A DNA stretch of 33,283 nucleotides from Bdellovibrionales bacterium (GTDB taxonomy: Bacteria; Bdellovibrionota; UBA2428): the NCBI GenBank assembly GCA_018266335.1, contig JAFEAR010000163.1, positions 1 through 33,283 of the forward strand, written 5' to 3'. Numbering within the stretch: the first letter of the stretch is position 1; each line of letters starts with the position of its first letter. The position numbers were made by a program, and so were the translations under genes. Below are positions 8,962 through 17,147 of the stretch, piece after piece. The notes beneath the pieces were generated by a model. The model was given only the letters and a program-made list of their open reading frames with translations. It did no database searches and had not been told where the DNA came from.

Positions 8962-10071
8962 TCAGCCCAGAGCGTCGCGAAGCGGTGTGTACGGCAGCTT
9001 GAGGTCCTTAGCGACCTGCTCATACGTGCAAACACCGTCCCAGGTGGTCACGCCCAAAGCCAGGGCCGGATCCTTGCGAATTGCTTCGATCGGGTCAGCC
9101 GCCAGTTTGGCCGCATAGCTGATCGTATGGTTCGTGAGTGCAAAGGCTGAGGTCCGAGCCACGGCGCCCGGCATGTTCGTTACACAGTAGTGCGTTACGC
9201 CCTCTTCCACGTAGGTCGGGTGCTCGTGACTCGTCGGTTTAGACGTTTCAGAACAACCACCCTGGTCGATAGCGATGTCCACAAACACCGAACCGGGTTG
9301 CATTTTTTTGATGAGTTCGCGGGTGATAAGCTTGGGTGCCTTAGCGCCGGGAATAAGCACTGTGCCAATGACAAGGTCCGAGCGCGTTACGCACTCTTCA
9401 ATGTTGAACGAATCGCTCATACGCGTAGCGAGCTTGGTGCCGAAAATATCGTCCAAGTACTCGAGGCGCTTTTGGTCTTTTTCAATCACGGTCACTTCCG
9501 CGCCCAAGCCCACGGCGATTTTTGCCGCGTTCGAGCCGGCCACGCCGCCACCAATGATAGTAACCACGCCCCGCGCTACGCCCGGCACACCGCCCAGCAG
9601 AATACCCCGGCCACCGTTACGTTTTTCCAGAAGGTTCGCACCAATTTGCGGGCCCATGCGGCCAGCCACTTCGGACATCGGCTTCAAGAGGGGCAGCGAC
9701 CGATCCGGCAGCTGAATGGTTTCGTAAGCAATCGCGCGCGTTTTGCTCTTGAGGAGCGCTTCGCCGAGCTTCGGCTCGTTTGCGAGGTGCAAGTAGGTGA
9801 AGAGGTACAAGCCAGGACGGAGGAATTTGAATTCGCTCTCGAGCGGCTCCTTAACCTTGATGACCATGTCGGCGGACCAAGCTTCGGCAGCGGTCTTGAC
9901 GATTTCGGCCCCGAACGAACGGTATTGATCGTCGGTGATGCCCGACCCCAATCCGGCGCCGGTTTCGATCCGCACCTTGTGTCCTGCAGCTACCAAAGTT
10001 TTCACGCCCGCCAGGACAATAGCAACGCGATTCTCAAGGTTTTTTACTTCTTTAGGAATTCCAACTAGCAT
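8962..10071 (-). CDS. ald: Alanine dehydrogenase
   Basis: The 369-residue protein starts [19 protein letters not shown], the standard opening of alanine dehydrogenases, and has the family length. The substrate lobe includes [20 protein letters not shown] and [11 protein letters not shown]; the NAD-binding Rossmann domain carries [30 protein letters not shown]; later [12 protein letters not shown] and [18 protein letters not shown] are conserved segments, and [24 protein letters not shown] is the active-site His region. It catalyses reversible NAD-dependent deamination of L-alanine to pyruvate and ammonia in the cytoplasm. Upstream in-frame GTG/ATG extensions (to 10212) would overlap the divergent Nudix gene and lack similarity, so ATG at 10071 is chosen. 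Only 24 bp separate it from the divergent Nudix start, and no good Shine-Dalgarno is visible for ald. Confidence 0.95.
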   Translation of the reverse strand: MLVGIPKEVKNLENRVAIVLAGVKTLVAAGHKVRIETGAGLGSGITDDQYRSFGAEIVKTAAEAWSADMVIKVKEPLESEFKFLRPGLYLFTYLHLANEPKLGEALLKSKTRAIAYETIQLPDRSLPLLKPMSEVAGRMGPQIGANLLEKRNGGRGILLGGVPGVARGVVTIIGGGVAGSNAAKIAVGLGAEVTVIEKDQKRLEYLDDIFGTKLATRMSDSFNIEECVTRSDLVIGTVLIPGAKAPKLITRELIKKMQPGSVFVDIAIDQGGCSETSKPTSHEHPTYVEEGVTHYCVTNMPGAVARTSAFALTNHTISYAAKLAADPIEAIRKDPALALGVTTWDGVCTYEQVAKDLKLPYTPLRDALG

Positions 10072-10095
10072 AGAGGAAAAGGAGACTATCACGAC

Positions 10096-10518
10096 ATGGA
10101 TTCCCAGGAAAAGCCCTCGTCCAAGCCTCAAGCACCAAAACTTACGGTGGACGTCATCATCGATATGGGCGCCGGAATGGTCGTACTCGTCGATCGTAAA
10201 TCCGAACCCCACGGCTGGGCCCTGCCCGGCGGCTTCGTAGAAGAAGGCGAAACGGTCGAAGAGGCCGCGCTCCGCGAAATCAAAGAGGAAACCGGCCTAG
10301 ATGTGGAGCTCGTTCGCCAGTTTCACGTGTATTCCGACCCCAAACGGGACCCTCGCTTTCACACGGCTTCGGTGGTCTTCGTGGCCCGCGGCTGGGGCAA
10401 GCCCCGCGCCGGCAGCGATGCCAAGGGAGCCGATATTTTTTACGATATGAACCTGCCGGCCGAAATTTGCTTCGATCACCGTCAGATTCTCAAAGATTAT
10501 TACGCCGAGCGCTACTAG
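10096..10518 (+). CDS. Nudix hydrolase, ADP-ribose-pyrophosphatase-like
   Basis: The 140-residue protein has an intact Nudix box: [20 protein letters not shown] followed by ETGL, fitting Gx5Ex7REUxEExGU with both metal-binding glutamates. Before it, the beta-strand segment [30 protein letters not shown] is typical of small ADP-ribose or nucleotide-sugar pyrophosphatases. After it, the substrate-specificity loop [19 protein letters not shown] resembles the ADP-ribose group, but specificity cannot be fixed from sequence. An AGGAG lies 12 nt before the ATG, within the intergenic space shared with ald. The next gene begins 4 bp after the stop, so this is the first gene of a run leading to the secretin/CpaF/TadB genes. 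Confidence 0.93.
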   Translation: MDSQEKPSSKPQAPKLTVDVIIDMGAGMVVLVDRKSEPHGWALPGGFVEEGETVEEAALREIKEETGLDVELVRQFHVYSDPKRDPRFHTASVVFVARGWGKPRAGSDAKGADIFYDMNLPAEICFDHRQILKDYYAERY

Positions 10519-10522
10519 GCCC

Positions 10523-12463
10523 ATGAAGGGGTTGGCGGGCTTAGCACGCAGAATGAGCCTCCTAGTGGGGGCCGTGGCGGGGCTAAGCGCCCATGCGCGC
10601 CGCGTGCAACCCGAGGACCTTGGCTTTGTTACCGAATCGTACTCGGAAAAAATCCGCGGCGAGAGCAACGGTCTTTCGGTAACGGAGCGGCACATTGTTC
10701 TGCGCATTCTGAGCCCCATCGGCGCCGAACGCGCCGGACTCCAGCATTTTTCCTACAACGCCTCGTCGCAAAAGATGGATTTGGTAGAGGCCTACACTCT
10801 CAACGGCAAGCAGCGCATTCCCGTGCTGCCGGCCAATGTGGAAACCCGCTCTATTTCAGCCTCGGGCGTGGGCTTCGACGATCAACGCCGACTTCTTATT
10901 CCTTTTCCCCAACTCGTACCAGGCTCCAAAATCGTTATCACCCTACGCACCGAAACCCACACAGCCTCCCTCAAGGACGCTCTCTTCGGGCGCATCTACC
11001 TACCCAACCAAACGCCCGTGGAATCTTACCAAGCCGAACTCGACGTACCCGAAGGCGTGCAAGTGGCCCGAGTGGACCCCAAAAAAATTCTCACTTTTAA
11101 ATCGTCACGCAAAGGCGCGCGCCATCTTTACCAATTCTCCGCCAAGGACATTCCAGCCAGCGGGGCGCTGGGCGAACGCAGCTCGGCCCGAGCCGACCAA
11201 GAAAGTGCTTGGATTGAGTACTCTTCGCTGCGGAATTGGGACGAGCTCGCCGAACGTCTATCCCTAGACTACGAAAAAATCTTAGGCGAAGCCCTGCCCC
11301 GCAAGTTCGCAATGCTCGTTCGCTCCCACCAAAAGGAGGCGCCCTTGGCCGCCATGACGGGCCTATGGAAAGACGTCATCAAAGAACTGCGTTACTTCGG
11401 CGACTGGCGCACCGTAAAGGGCGCCTACGTGCCGCGCGCACTCAGCGACATTGCGGCCTCCGGCTATGGGGACTGCAAAGACTTCGCCGCCTTTTTGGCC
11501 AAGAGCTTTCGCGACCTCGGCCTGGACGCACGCGTAGCGATTATCGAACGTGGCACTGATCCCATGCCTACCGGCCTTTTGCCCATGCTGGACGCCTTTA
11601 ACCATGCCATCACCGTGGTTACGATTGGCGAACAAAGCTACTTTGTGGACGGCACCAACCCCGTGCCCCACCCCACACTTGTGCCCTACGATATTCAAAA
11701 TCGCCCCTACTTAGAACTCAACGGCAAGCACGGCATGTCGCTGCAACGTTCGCCCACAAACCCACCCGGCAACTCGGTCATGCAAGTTTCAACGGAGTTT
11801 GAGCTATCGCGCGCTACCGAACTCAAGCGCACAAGCTCACTCACGCTGAAAGGCATTACCTCGTGGGATTTGCAAAACATGCTCTTCGGTAGCACCGAAG
11901 GACAACTCAAAGATTTGCTGCTGGGATTTTTGCGCATTCCCGAAGGCGCCGTGCGCGACTTTAAATTCGTTCGCGTGCAGCACCAAGGATTTCCGGAATA
12001 TCGCAGCGATATTGATTTTGAACTCACCGAAGATTTTGGCGCTCGCCGCGCGGGCCCGCTGCTTTCTATTCCGCTGGACCCACTCGTAGACCTCCAAGAA
12101 ATCATGGGCATCGGCACGCAGGACCGAGTGTCGGCACTGCACATCGACGACCCCACCACCAAACAACTCCGCATCCAAATTCCGCACACCGCCGACTGGA
12201 CCACGCTGGGCGCTCCACGCGCCTGCAGTTTTACCTCGCCCTGGTTCGACTTTGAGCGTCGCGTGACGGACAACGACCACGACTGGACCCTCAATGACAC
12301 GTTTATTATTCGCACCACCAAGATTGATGCTCCCGATCTCAAATCACCCCAGTTTCGCAGCCTGCAAGCGCAGCTGCGCGATTGCGTGTACAAAGTAGAC
12401 GGCGTGTTCGGCCCGCGTGCCGCCATCCCCACCGAGAAAAACGCGGAGAAAGAGACCGAATGA
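10523..12463 (+). CDS. Exported DUF3857/transglutaminase-like protein
   Basis: The 646-residue protein begins with an Arg-containing n-region, hydrophobic LVGAVAGLSAHA and a likely cleavage before RRVQPED, so it is exported. Residues about 30-240 have the beta-rich look of DUF3857, with VTERHIVLRILSPIGAERAG near its start. A transglutaminase-like papain-fold core follows with the full triad Cys318 (GYGDCKDFAAFLAKSFRDLG), His361 (AFNHAITVV) and Asp376 (FVDGTN). The C-terminal 230 residues are beta-rich (DUF2569/DUF3858-like region). Such proteins are periplasmic or surface enzymes that cleave or cross-link peptide bonds, and their substrates are largely unknown. ATG 10553 would also give a signal peptide. 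The stop overlaps the next start as ATGA, which couples this enzyme to the REC/kinase-like protein. Confidence 0.85.
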   Translation: MKGLAGLARRMSLLVGAVAGLSAHARRVQPEDLGFVTESYSEKIRGESNGLSVTERHIVLRILSPIGAERAGLQHFSYNASSQKMDLVEAYTLNGKQRIPVLPANVETRSISASGVGFDDQRRLLIPFPQLVPGSKIVITLRTETHTASLKDALFGRIYLPNQTPVESYQAELDVPEGVQVARVDPKKILTFKSSRKGARHLYQFSAKDIPASGALGERSSARADQESAWIEYSSLRNWDELAERLSLDYEKILGEALPRKFAMLVRSHQKEAPLAAMTGLWKDVIKELRYFGDWRTVKGAYVPRALSDIAASGYGDCKDFAAFLAKSFRDLGLDARVAIIERGTDPMPTGLLPMLDAFNHAITVVTIGEQSYFVDGTNPVPHPTLVPYDIQNRPYLELNGKHGMSLQRSPTNPPGNSVMQVSTEFELSRATELKRTSSLTLKGITSWDLQNMLFGSTEGQLKDLLLGFLRIPEGAVRDFKFVRVQHQGFPEYRSDIDFELTEDFGARRAGPLLSIPLDPLVDLQEIMGIGTQDRVSALHIDDPTTKQLRIQIPHTADWTTLGAPRACSFTSPWFDFERRVTDNDHDWTLNDTFIIRTTKIDAPDLKSPQFRSLQAQLRDCVYKVDGVFGPRAAIPTEKNAEKETE

Positions 12464-13590
12464 GCTCCCTACCCCGGATTCTGATGGTCGACGATGAACG
12501 CGACAACATCGACGCCCTCAAGCGCCTTCTGCGCAAGGATTTTGAAATGCACGCCGCCACGAGCGGAGCCGAAGCCCTGGACATCATGCACCGAGTGCAC
12601 GACTTCGACGTGATTCTCTCGGACCAGCGCATGCCCGGCATGAACGGCTCGGAATTTTTAGAAAAGGCGCAGCAGCTCGACTCCCTTGCCACACGAGTGC
12701 TGCTAACGGGATTTGCCGATTTAGAAGCTGTCATCGAAGCCGTAAACCGCGGCCACATTTGGCGATATCTTTCTAAACCGTGGGAGCCCGAAGAACTCAA
12801 GCAGGCCCTCAAACAAGCGGCCGAGCGCACCCGCATGAGTCGCTCGCTCGAAACTTCGCGCCGCGATTTAGAACGCGCGCTCATGGAACTCCGCGCCCGC
12901 GACAGCTCGCGCGAGCGACTGCTCCAAATTTTGCTCCACGAATTCCGCACGGCCCCCCAAATTCTGGAAGGCCTGCGCGCTCTGGACCCCAACGACGCCG
13001 ACACGCCCGTGCGCCAGCGCTTCTTCGACAGCCTCTACCAGCGTTTCAACCTGGTAGAAAAAGACATCACCACGCTGCTCGCCGAAGAAAAGCGCATCAC
13101 CCAATTGCCCAAAGAAGCCCTGCTGCTGAGCGAAGTACTGCGCAACTCGCCGCTAGGGCCCGAAGTCAGCGCCGGATTTGAAGGCACCGAGCCTTCGGTC
13201 ATTGCACACCGCGATTCCCTGCTAGAAGCCTTCGTGCACCTGCGCCAAGTGATGCAAGCGAACACGGCGCAAGCGCCTGTAGGCATCGCCCTTGAACTCT
13301 CCAAGGGACAGCGCCCCGACATGTTCGTTACCTTTACGCTGAATACCCAGAGTACCGAGCCGATCCTGCCCGCCTCGCTGGCCCAGCAAAAAATCGAACC
13401 GCGCCTGGCGTGGTCGCTCCTCTTGGAGCCCTTTATGGGCGTAGACGATTTTTCTCGTCACTCCACCGGACTGCGCATCGAGACCGCGCGCATCGTGCGT
13501 TTGCTTACCGCCCTCGGCGCCCGCGCCGAGTTTCAAGTTTCTCGCGATGCTCGCCGCGTGGAACTGATCCTCGCATTTAAAACCGCCTAA
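12460..13590 (+). CDS. REC domain fused to degenerate histidine-kinase module
   Basis: Residues 1-120 are a complete receiver domain: acidic pocket D11/D12, phospho-acceptor Asp55 in DVILSDQRMPGMNG, Thr83 in LLTGFAD and Lys106 in YLSKPW. A coiled-coil (about 121-150) leads to LLHEFRTAPQIL, an H-box like that of HisKA domains, with candidate His160. The remaining 190 residues have the order of an HATPase domain, including an N-box-like SLLEAFVHLRQVMQANT and the segment STGLRIETARIVRLLTALG that aligns with the G2/alpha region. The Asn of the N-box and the glycine-rich DxGxG and GxGxG loops are absent, so ATP binding is doubtful. It may work as a phospho-relay or adaptor protein. ATG at 12460 overlaps the preceding stop; an upstream in-frame start at 12382 lies inside the transglutaminase gene and is rejected. 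Confidence 0.83.
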   Translation: MSSLPRILMVDDERDNIDALKRLLRKDFEMHAATSGAEALDIMHRVHDFDVILSDQRMPGMNGSEFLEKAQQLDSLATRVLLTGFADLEAVIEAVNRGHIWRYLSKPWEPEELKQALKQAAERTRMSRSLETSRRDLERALMELRARDSSRERLLQILLHEFRTAPQILEGLRALDPNDADTPVRQRFFDSLYQRFNLVEKDITTLLAEEKRITQLPKEALLLSEVLRNSPLGPEVSAGFEGTEPSVIAHRDSLLEAFVHLRQVMQANTAQAPVGIALELSKGQRPDMFVTFTLNTQSTEPILPASLAQQKIEPRLAWSLLLEPFMGVDDFSRHSTGLRIETARIVRLLTALGARAEFQVSRDARRVELILAFKTA

Positions 13591-13620
13591 GCCCTGGCCC
13601 AACTCCTGCAGGGGCGGGGT

Positions 13621-14856
13621 ATGGCGTTAGTCACTTCCAACCTCGTCCTCGCGGGTGTTCTCTTGGTGTCCCCCAGTCATCCGGCCCTGATTCAGCGTCC
13701 GGGCCTTACGGTTTGGCTCTCGCAGCCAAAAATTATCGAAGCCCAGGCCGTGGGCCGCAATATTTCGCTTCGGGTGCGAAGTCCCGGACTTATCCACGCC
13801 AGTGGACTCGATTCCACGCGGCCGGATTTAACTCGCGTCCAGTCCGTGAGCGATGCCACCTACCAGGCGGCACAAAGATGTCCGCGCGCCAGTATCGATT
13901 GGACCGCAAATCCCCCGCAAGCCAACAGCTCCTCGCCAGCGGAACTCCAAAAACTCGCCAGCTGTGGCTTCGAAGCGCTCGCCCTTCCCGAATCCCTGCA
14001 GCAGAATGACCAACGCTTTATCGAGGCCGAAACCAAACTTCTTCGTGCCGGCTTCCGCATTTTGGCTAGCTCCACCGTCGGCGCCCGACGCAGTTTACGT
14101 GTAGGCGGATCGGCCCAACATTTAGAATCGCGCCTGCGCCAAGCGCTGGGCGAAATGCGTCCCTTTTACGACGTGCAGTTTGTGGAGGGCCCAGCTCCGG
14201 GGCGCACGCTGGTCTTCGAGGTGAGCCTCTTTGAATTCTCCCGCGCCAAGGCCGCATCGCTTGGTGTGCGCTGGCCCGGCAGCGTCGCGCTTAAGTCCGC
14301 CGAAGGCGGAGGCCCAGCGGTTACGGGCGCGGGCGGCACGCCTCTCGAGATTGGCGCAGACTTTGGCGAAAGCCTGGGCCTAGCGCGCGTGCTAGCTCGC
14401 CCCCAAATTCGCACCAAGCCCGGCGAAAAGGCGAGTTTCCAGAGCGGCGGCGAAATTCCCATTCGCAGCTCCACGCCCTACGCCACCTCCACGCAGTGGA
14501 AAAACTACGGCCTCATCCTTACGCTCGAACCCGACGCGAACGTTGAAACCGGCGCAGGAGAAATCACGCTCAACTTTAAACTCGAGCTCTCCGAGCCCGA
14601 TCCCGCCACCGCTATCGACGGCGTGCCAGGCATGAAGCTACGACGCTTAGAAAGTCGCTTTGATCTGCGCGTCAGCGAAACCACCATTCTCACCACGCTC
14701 ATTCAAACCCGCAGCGGCACCGTGCAGTCGGGATTGCCCGGATTCAAAGACGTCTCCTTTTTGTCGTCGCTCTTTGGACACCGCGATCGCAGCGAATCCG
14801 ATTCCGAACTTTGGTTCGCTATTCGCCCCAGCTGGGAGGACATTCGTGTCCGCTGA
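13621..14856 (+). CDS. Secretin, CpaC/RcpA-like
   Basis: The 411-residue protein has a hydrophobic start (residues 8-22) and ends with a secretin domain. Diagnostic segments include FEVSLFEFSRAKAASLGVRW (in the position of VEVSR..LGINW), LARVLARPQIRTKPGEKASF followed by QSGGEIPI, WKNYGLILTLEPDAN, LNFKLELSEPD, TTILTTLIQTRSGTVQSGLPGF and a final ELWFAIRPSW. In the CpaC/RcpA type of the Tad system it forms the outer-membrane ring for pilus or protein passage. Residues 30-170 are less conserved and I cannot assign the N-domains cleanly; they include two Cys. The start is uncertain: no convincing Shine-Dalgarno is present, only GGGGCGGGG. The gene overlaps the ATPase gene by 11 bp and sits 30 bp after the REC/kinase-like gene. 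Confidence 0.82.
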   Translation: MALVTSNLVLAGVLLVSPSHPALIQRPGLTVWLSQPKIIEAQAVGRNISLRVRSPGLIHASGLDSTRPDLTRVQSVSDATYQAAQRCPRASIDWTANPPQANSSSPAELQKLASCGFEALALPESLQQNDQRFIEAETKLLRAGFRILASSTVGARRSLRVGGSAQHLESRLRQALGEMRPFYDVQFVEGPAPGRTLVFEVSLFEFSRAKAASLGVRWPGSVALKSAEGGGPAVTGAGGTPLEIGADFGESLGLARVLARPQIRTKPGEKASFQSGGEIPIRSSTPYATSTQWKNYGLILTLEPDANVETGAGEITLNFKLELSEPDPATAIDGVPGMKLRRLESRFDLRVSETTILTTLIQTRSGTVQSGLPGFKDVSFLSSLFGHRDRSESDSELWFAIRPSWEDIRVR

Positions 14857-15751
14857 AGTTTGTTTGCCGGATCTCATCGCCCGCGAGAGCGTCGAAGACA
14901 TCGTGCTGAGCCCCCGCGGCCTCGCCTATTTCGAGCGTGGATCATGGAACGGCCCCATTCCCACCGCCGAGACCGAAGCCGCTGCACTCACAACTCTCGG
15001 TCGCCATATTGCCGAACAAGCTAATTGCACGTTGGGCCTGGTGCAGCCCAGCGTGGATGCCTTTCTGCACGTGGGTCCGCGCAGTTTTCGCGCGCACGTG
15101 GTGATCGCGCCGCTCGTGTTGCGCGGGCCTGAAATCACGCTCCGCCGCTTGCCCGAGCTCGACCGTTTTCGGCTCGAAGATTTTTCGGCCACGCCCGAGC
15201 AGTGCACCCAACTGCGCACGGCTATTCAACGGGGGAATTCTATTCTCGTCGCCGGCGCCACCGGGTCCGGTAAAACGAGTCTGCTCACCTCTCTCTTTCC
15301 ACTCATTCCCGCCACCGAGCGCGTGCTGGTGCTCGAGGACAGTCCGGAGCTCCCCCTCCCGAATCAACTCTCCTCCAAACTCATTGCCCGCACCGACCGC
15401 TTTGGTTTTCGCAATGGCGCCACCTGGGATCTCGCCCACCTGGTCTTTGAAAGCCTCCGCATGCGCCCCGATCGCATCATTCTGGGCGAGTGCCGCGGTC
15501 CCGAAGCGCAGGCCATCGAACGCGCGCTCACCACGGGGCACGCGGGCGTCATGACCACTCTGCACGCCGGTTCGTGCCGGCAGGCCCTGGAACGCTTCGC
15601 CCAACTTGCCGGAGCAGCGAATGCAATCGATGCGGCTCGGATACACAAACTATGGGACCTCGTCGTGTACGTGCGCTGCGACTCGCAAGGAAAACGCGCG
15701 ATTCAAGAAATTTATATTCGCCCCGAGGAAGCCTGTGGACCAACTCATTGA
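14846..15751 (+). CDS. CpaF/TadA-type secretion ATPase (short form)
   Basis: The 301-residue protein is a GspE/VirB11-superfamily ATPase of the CpaF type. Walker A is GATGSGKT (137-144), followed by VLVLEDSPEL (Asp box), a DLAHLVFESLRMRPDRIILGECRGPEA segment with the Walker B-like acidic pair, and TGHAGVMTTLHAG, the His box. GTG at 14846 is chosen because GGGAGGA lies 5 nt upstream and the long upstream in-frame extension (to 14660) falls inside the secretin gene. CpaF proteins usually have a longer N-terminus (400-500 residues in total), so this is a compact version with about 90 residues before the conserved core. It should energise assembly or secretion at the inner membrane with the TadB-like protein that follows. 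The next start lies 17 bp inside its 3' end. Confidence 0.88.
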   Translation: MSAEVCLPDLIARESVEDIVLSPRGLAYFERGSWNGPIPTAETEAAALTTLGRHIAEQANCTLGLVQPSVDAFLHVGPRSFRAHVVIAPLVLRGPEITLRRLPELDRFRLEDFSATPEQCTQLRTAIQRGNSILVAGATGSGKTSLLTSLFPLIPATERVLVLEDSPELPLPNQLSSKLIARTDRFGFRNGATWDLAHLVFESLRMRPDRIILGECRGPEAQAIERALTTGHAGVMTTLHAGSCRQALERFAQLAGAANAIDAARIHKLWDLVVYVRCDSQGKRAIQEIYIRPEEACGPTH

Positions 15752-16613
15752 TGCCCTGGAGCTCGTTTTGCTACGCGTACGCTGCGGCGAAACACTCTCA
15801 CAAGCTCTGCACGCGCTCCCGGAACTACGCGCACCCAGGGAACTTTGTCGGCTCTGGGTAAGGCTACGCGACCGCATGCTAGACGGCGGGATTCCTACCG
15901 AAGGCACACTGGAATCTCTTTTGCAGCATCTCATTCTGAAGCAACGTATTGGGAACTTGCTCGCGCAAAAAACTCTCAACGCTCGCCTGCAAGCGCAGGT
16001 CATTGCGGGTCTCGGTGTGCTCGTGGGCATTGTGGCTTATTGCCTGTTTCCGGAAGAGTTGCAGCCTCCGCCATTGTTGCTATTAGGCTCAGCGGCTTTG
16101 CTTGCAGCAGGCACGCTTTGGATTTTTCGTCTTATTCATCGCACCGAAAGCACTTTATGGTTTGCCGATTGGCTCGTGCTGCTCTCGCGCCTTAAGAGTG
16201 CGCTCGCCTGGGGGCAAGCCCTGGGGCCCGCGCTAGAAGGTGCACTTGTCGATCATCCCCCGGCGAGCTTTCCCCCGCGCGTGCAAGCGGCACTCGCACA
16301 AACGCTCCAAGCTTGCCGCCAATTCGAAGCGGCCCCGAGCGAGATTTTTGCCGCGCACCCCGCGGACTCCGCCGAGGTTATACGTGCCCTCGGTCAACTA
16401 CAGCGCCTACACGATTTACATTTTCGCGGTCAGCCTTTGAGCGAAACACTCCGCACCCTCGTCGAACGCGCGCTCGACGGCCTGGAACGGAAGCTCACCC
16501 GCGAAGCTGAAAAACTATCGTTCAAATTACTCCTCCCTCTCTTCACCTGCCACCTTCCGGCTCTGGGCGCACTGTTAGTGGGACCTCTGATTCTGAGCTT
16601 AATGAACAGCTAA
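15735..16613 (+). CDS. TadB/GspF-like inner-membrane platform protein
   Basis: The 292-residue protein has the T2SSF layout: a cytoplasmic helical region, two adjacent membrane segments (VIAGLGVLVGIVAYCLF and LLLLGSAALLAAGTLWIF at about residues 98-142), a long helical domain, and a C-terminal membrane segment (LLLPLFTCHLPALGALLVGP). The helical domain includes FADWLVLLSRLKSALAWGQAL, which matches the TadB/GspF motif in which a duplicated helical bundle begins. GTG at 15735 is chosen because GAGGAA lies just before it and it opens at VDQLIDALELVLL, giving the expected cytoplasmic first domain. It should form the base with CpaF. A second partner (TadC) is not visible within this window. Confidence 0.82.
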   Translation: MDQLIDALELVLLRVRCGETLSQALHALPELRAPRELCRLWVRLRDRMLDGGIPTEGTLESLLQHLILKQRIGNLLAQKTLNARLQAQVIAGLGVLVGIVAYCLFPEELQPPPLLLLGSAALLAAGTLWIFRLIHRTESTLWFADWLVLLSRLKSALAWGQALGPALEGALVDHPPASFPPRVQAALAQTLQACRQFEAAPSEIFAAHPADSAEVIRALGQLQRLHDLHFRGQPLSETLRTLVERALDGLERKLTREAEKLSFKLLLPLFTCHLPALGALLVGPLILSLMNS

Positions 16614-16665
16614 CAGATTCGTTCACACCAAAGTTTCAATTCCAGACAAAGAAGCATTCAAAAAG

Positions 16666-16695
16666 TTGCCCCTAAGAATAGACTGCCATTAACAT
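16666..16695 (+). promoter_or_regulatory. Candidate promoter for small secreted protein gene
   Basis: TTGCCC (16666-16671, 4/6) with an 18-nt spacer to TAACAT (16690-16695, 4/6). It would give a leader of about 25 nt that includes a full AGGAGGT Shine-Dalgarno at 16714-16720, 7 nt before the ATG. The surrounding 114 bp between genes are AT-richer than the flanking coding DNA. Confidence 0.35.
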
Positions 16696-16727
16696 GGGCT
16701 TCTGGACCACATGAGGAGGTTTTCACC

Positions 16728-17147
16728 ATGCTAAACTCAAAAATCGCCCTTGCCTTTTCGATCTTGGCATCCGCATCAGCTTTCGCCTTAGCTCCCCTAA
16801 AGGAAGGCTCGAAAGCTATGGACATGGCCAACGTTGCGAATCGAATTTTTCAGGTTCACACTCTTCGCACTGACGGAGCCGTCTATAAAGTCGTAGAAAT
16901 GGACTCCATTCTGAACGGCGATCTGAATTCAACGGTCATTGTCCTAGTGGGCGAACAAGAAGTGGGCGGCGCAGCGGCCTTTGAGGCAGCCTACCAAGTA
17001 GGCCCTGAACCCATCAATCGTCTAGTCGACGCTCGGGTCGTCGGCGATCATATTGAGCTGAAGGGATACACCGGTTTAGATGAGTCTAAACCAAAGAAAT
17101 TTTCTTTGAAGTTCAACGCCGCGACGAAAGATCTCGCTATTCACTAA
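16728..17147 (+). CDS. Small secreted beta-rich protein of unknown function
   Basis: I do not recognise this 139-residue protein. It starts with a clear Sec signal peptide (MLNSKIALAFSILASASAFA, cleavage before LAPLKEG). The mature part of about 119 residues alternates hydrophobic and polar residues, suggesting a beta-sandwich or small periplasmic domain, with no Cys and no enzymatic motif that I can see. It has the strongest Shine-Dalgarno of the window (AGGAGGT, 7 nt before ATG), which fits high expression. It stands alone between the TadB-like gene and the opposite-strand fusion gene, with which it shares 4 bp at the stop codons (17144-17147). Confidence 0.72.
   Translation: MLNSKIALAFSILASASAFALAPLKEGSKAMDMANVANRIFQVHTLRTDGAVYKVVEMDSILNGDLNSTVIVLVGEQEVGGAAAFEAAYQVGPEPINRLVDARVVGDHIELKGYTGLDESKPKKFSLKFNAATKDLAIH

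Noticed and set aside
10072..10212. In-frame N-terminal extension of alanine dehydrogenase
   Set aside because: It would overlap the Nudix gene, and MLVGIPKE is the standard family start.
14660..14845. In-frame N-terminal extension of the CpaF gene
   Set aside because: It overlaps the secretin domain in another frame, has no similarity to CpaF, and a strong Shine-Dalgarno marks GTG 14846.
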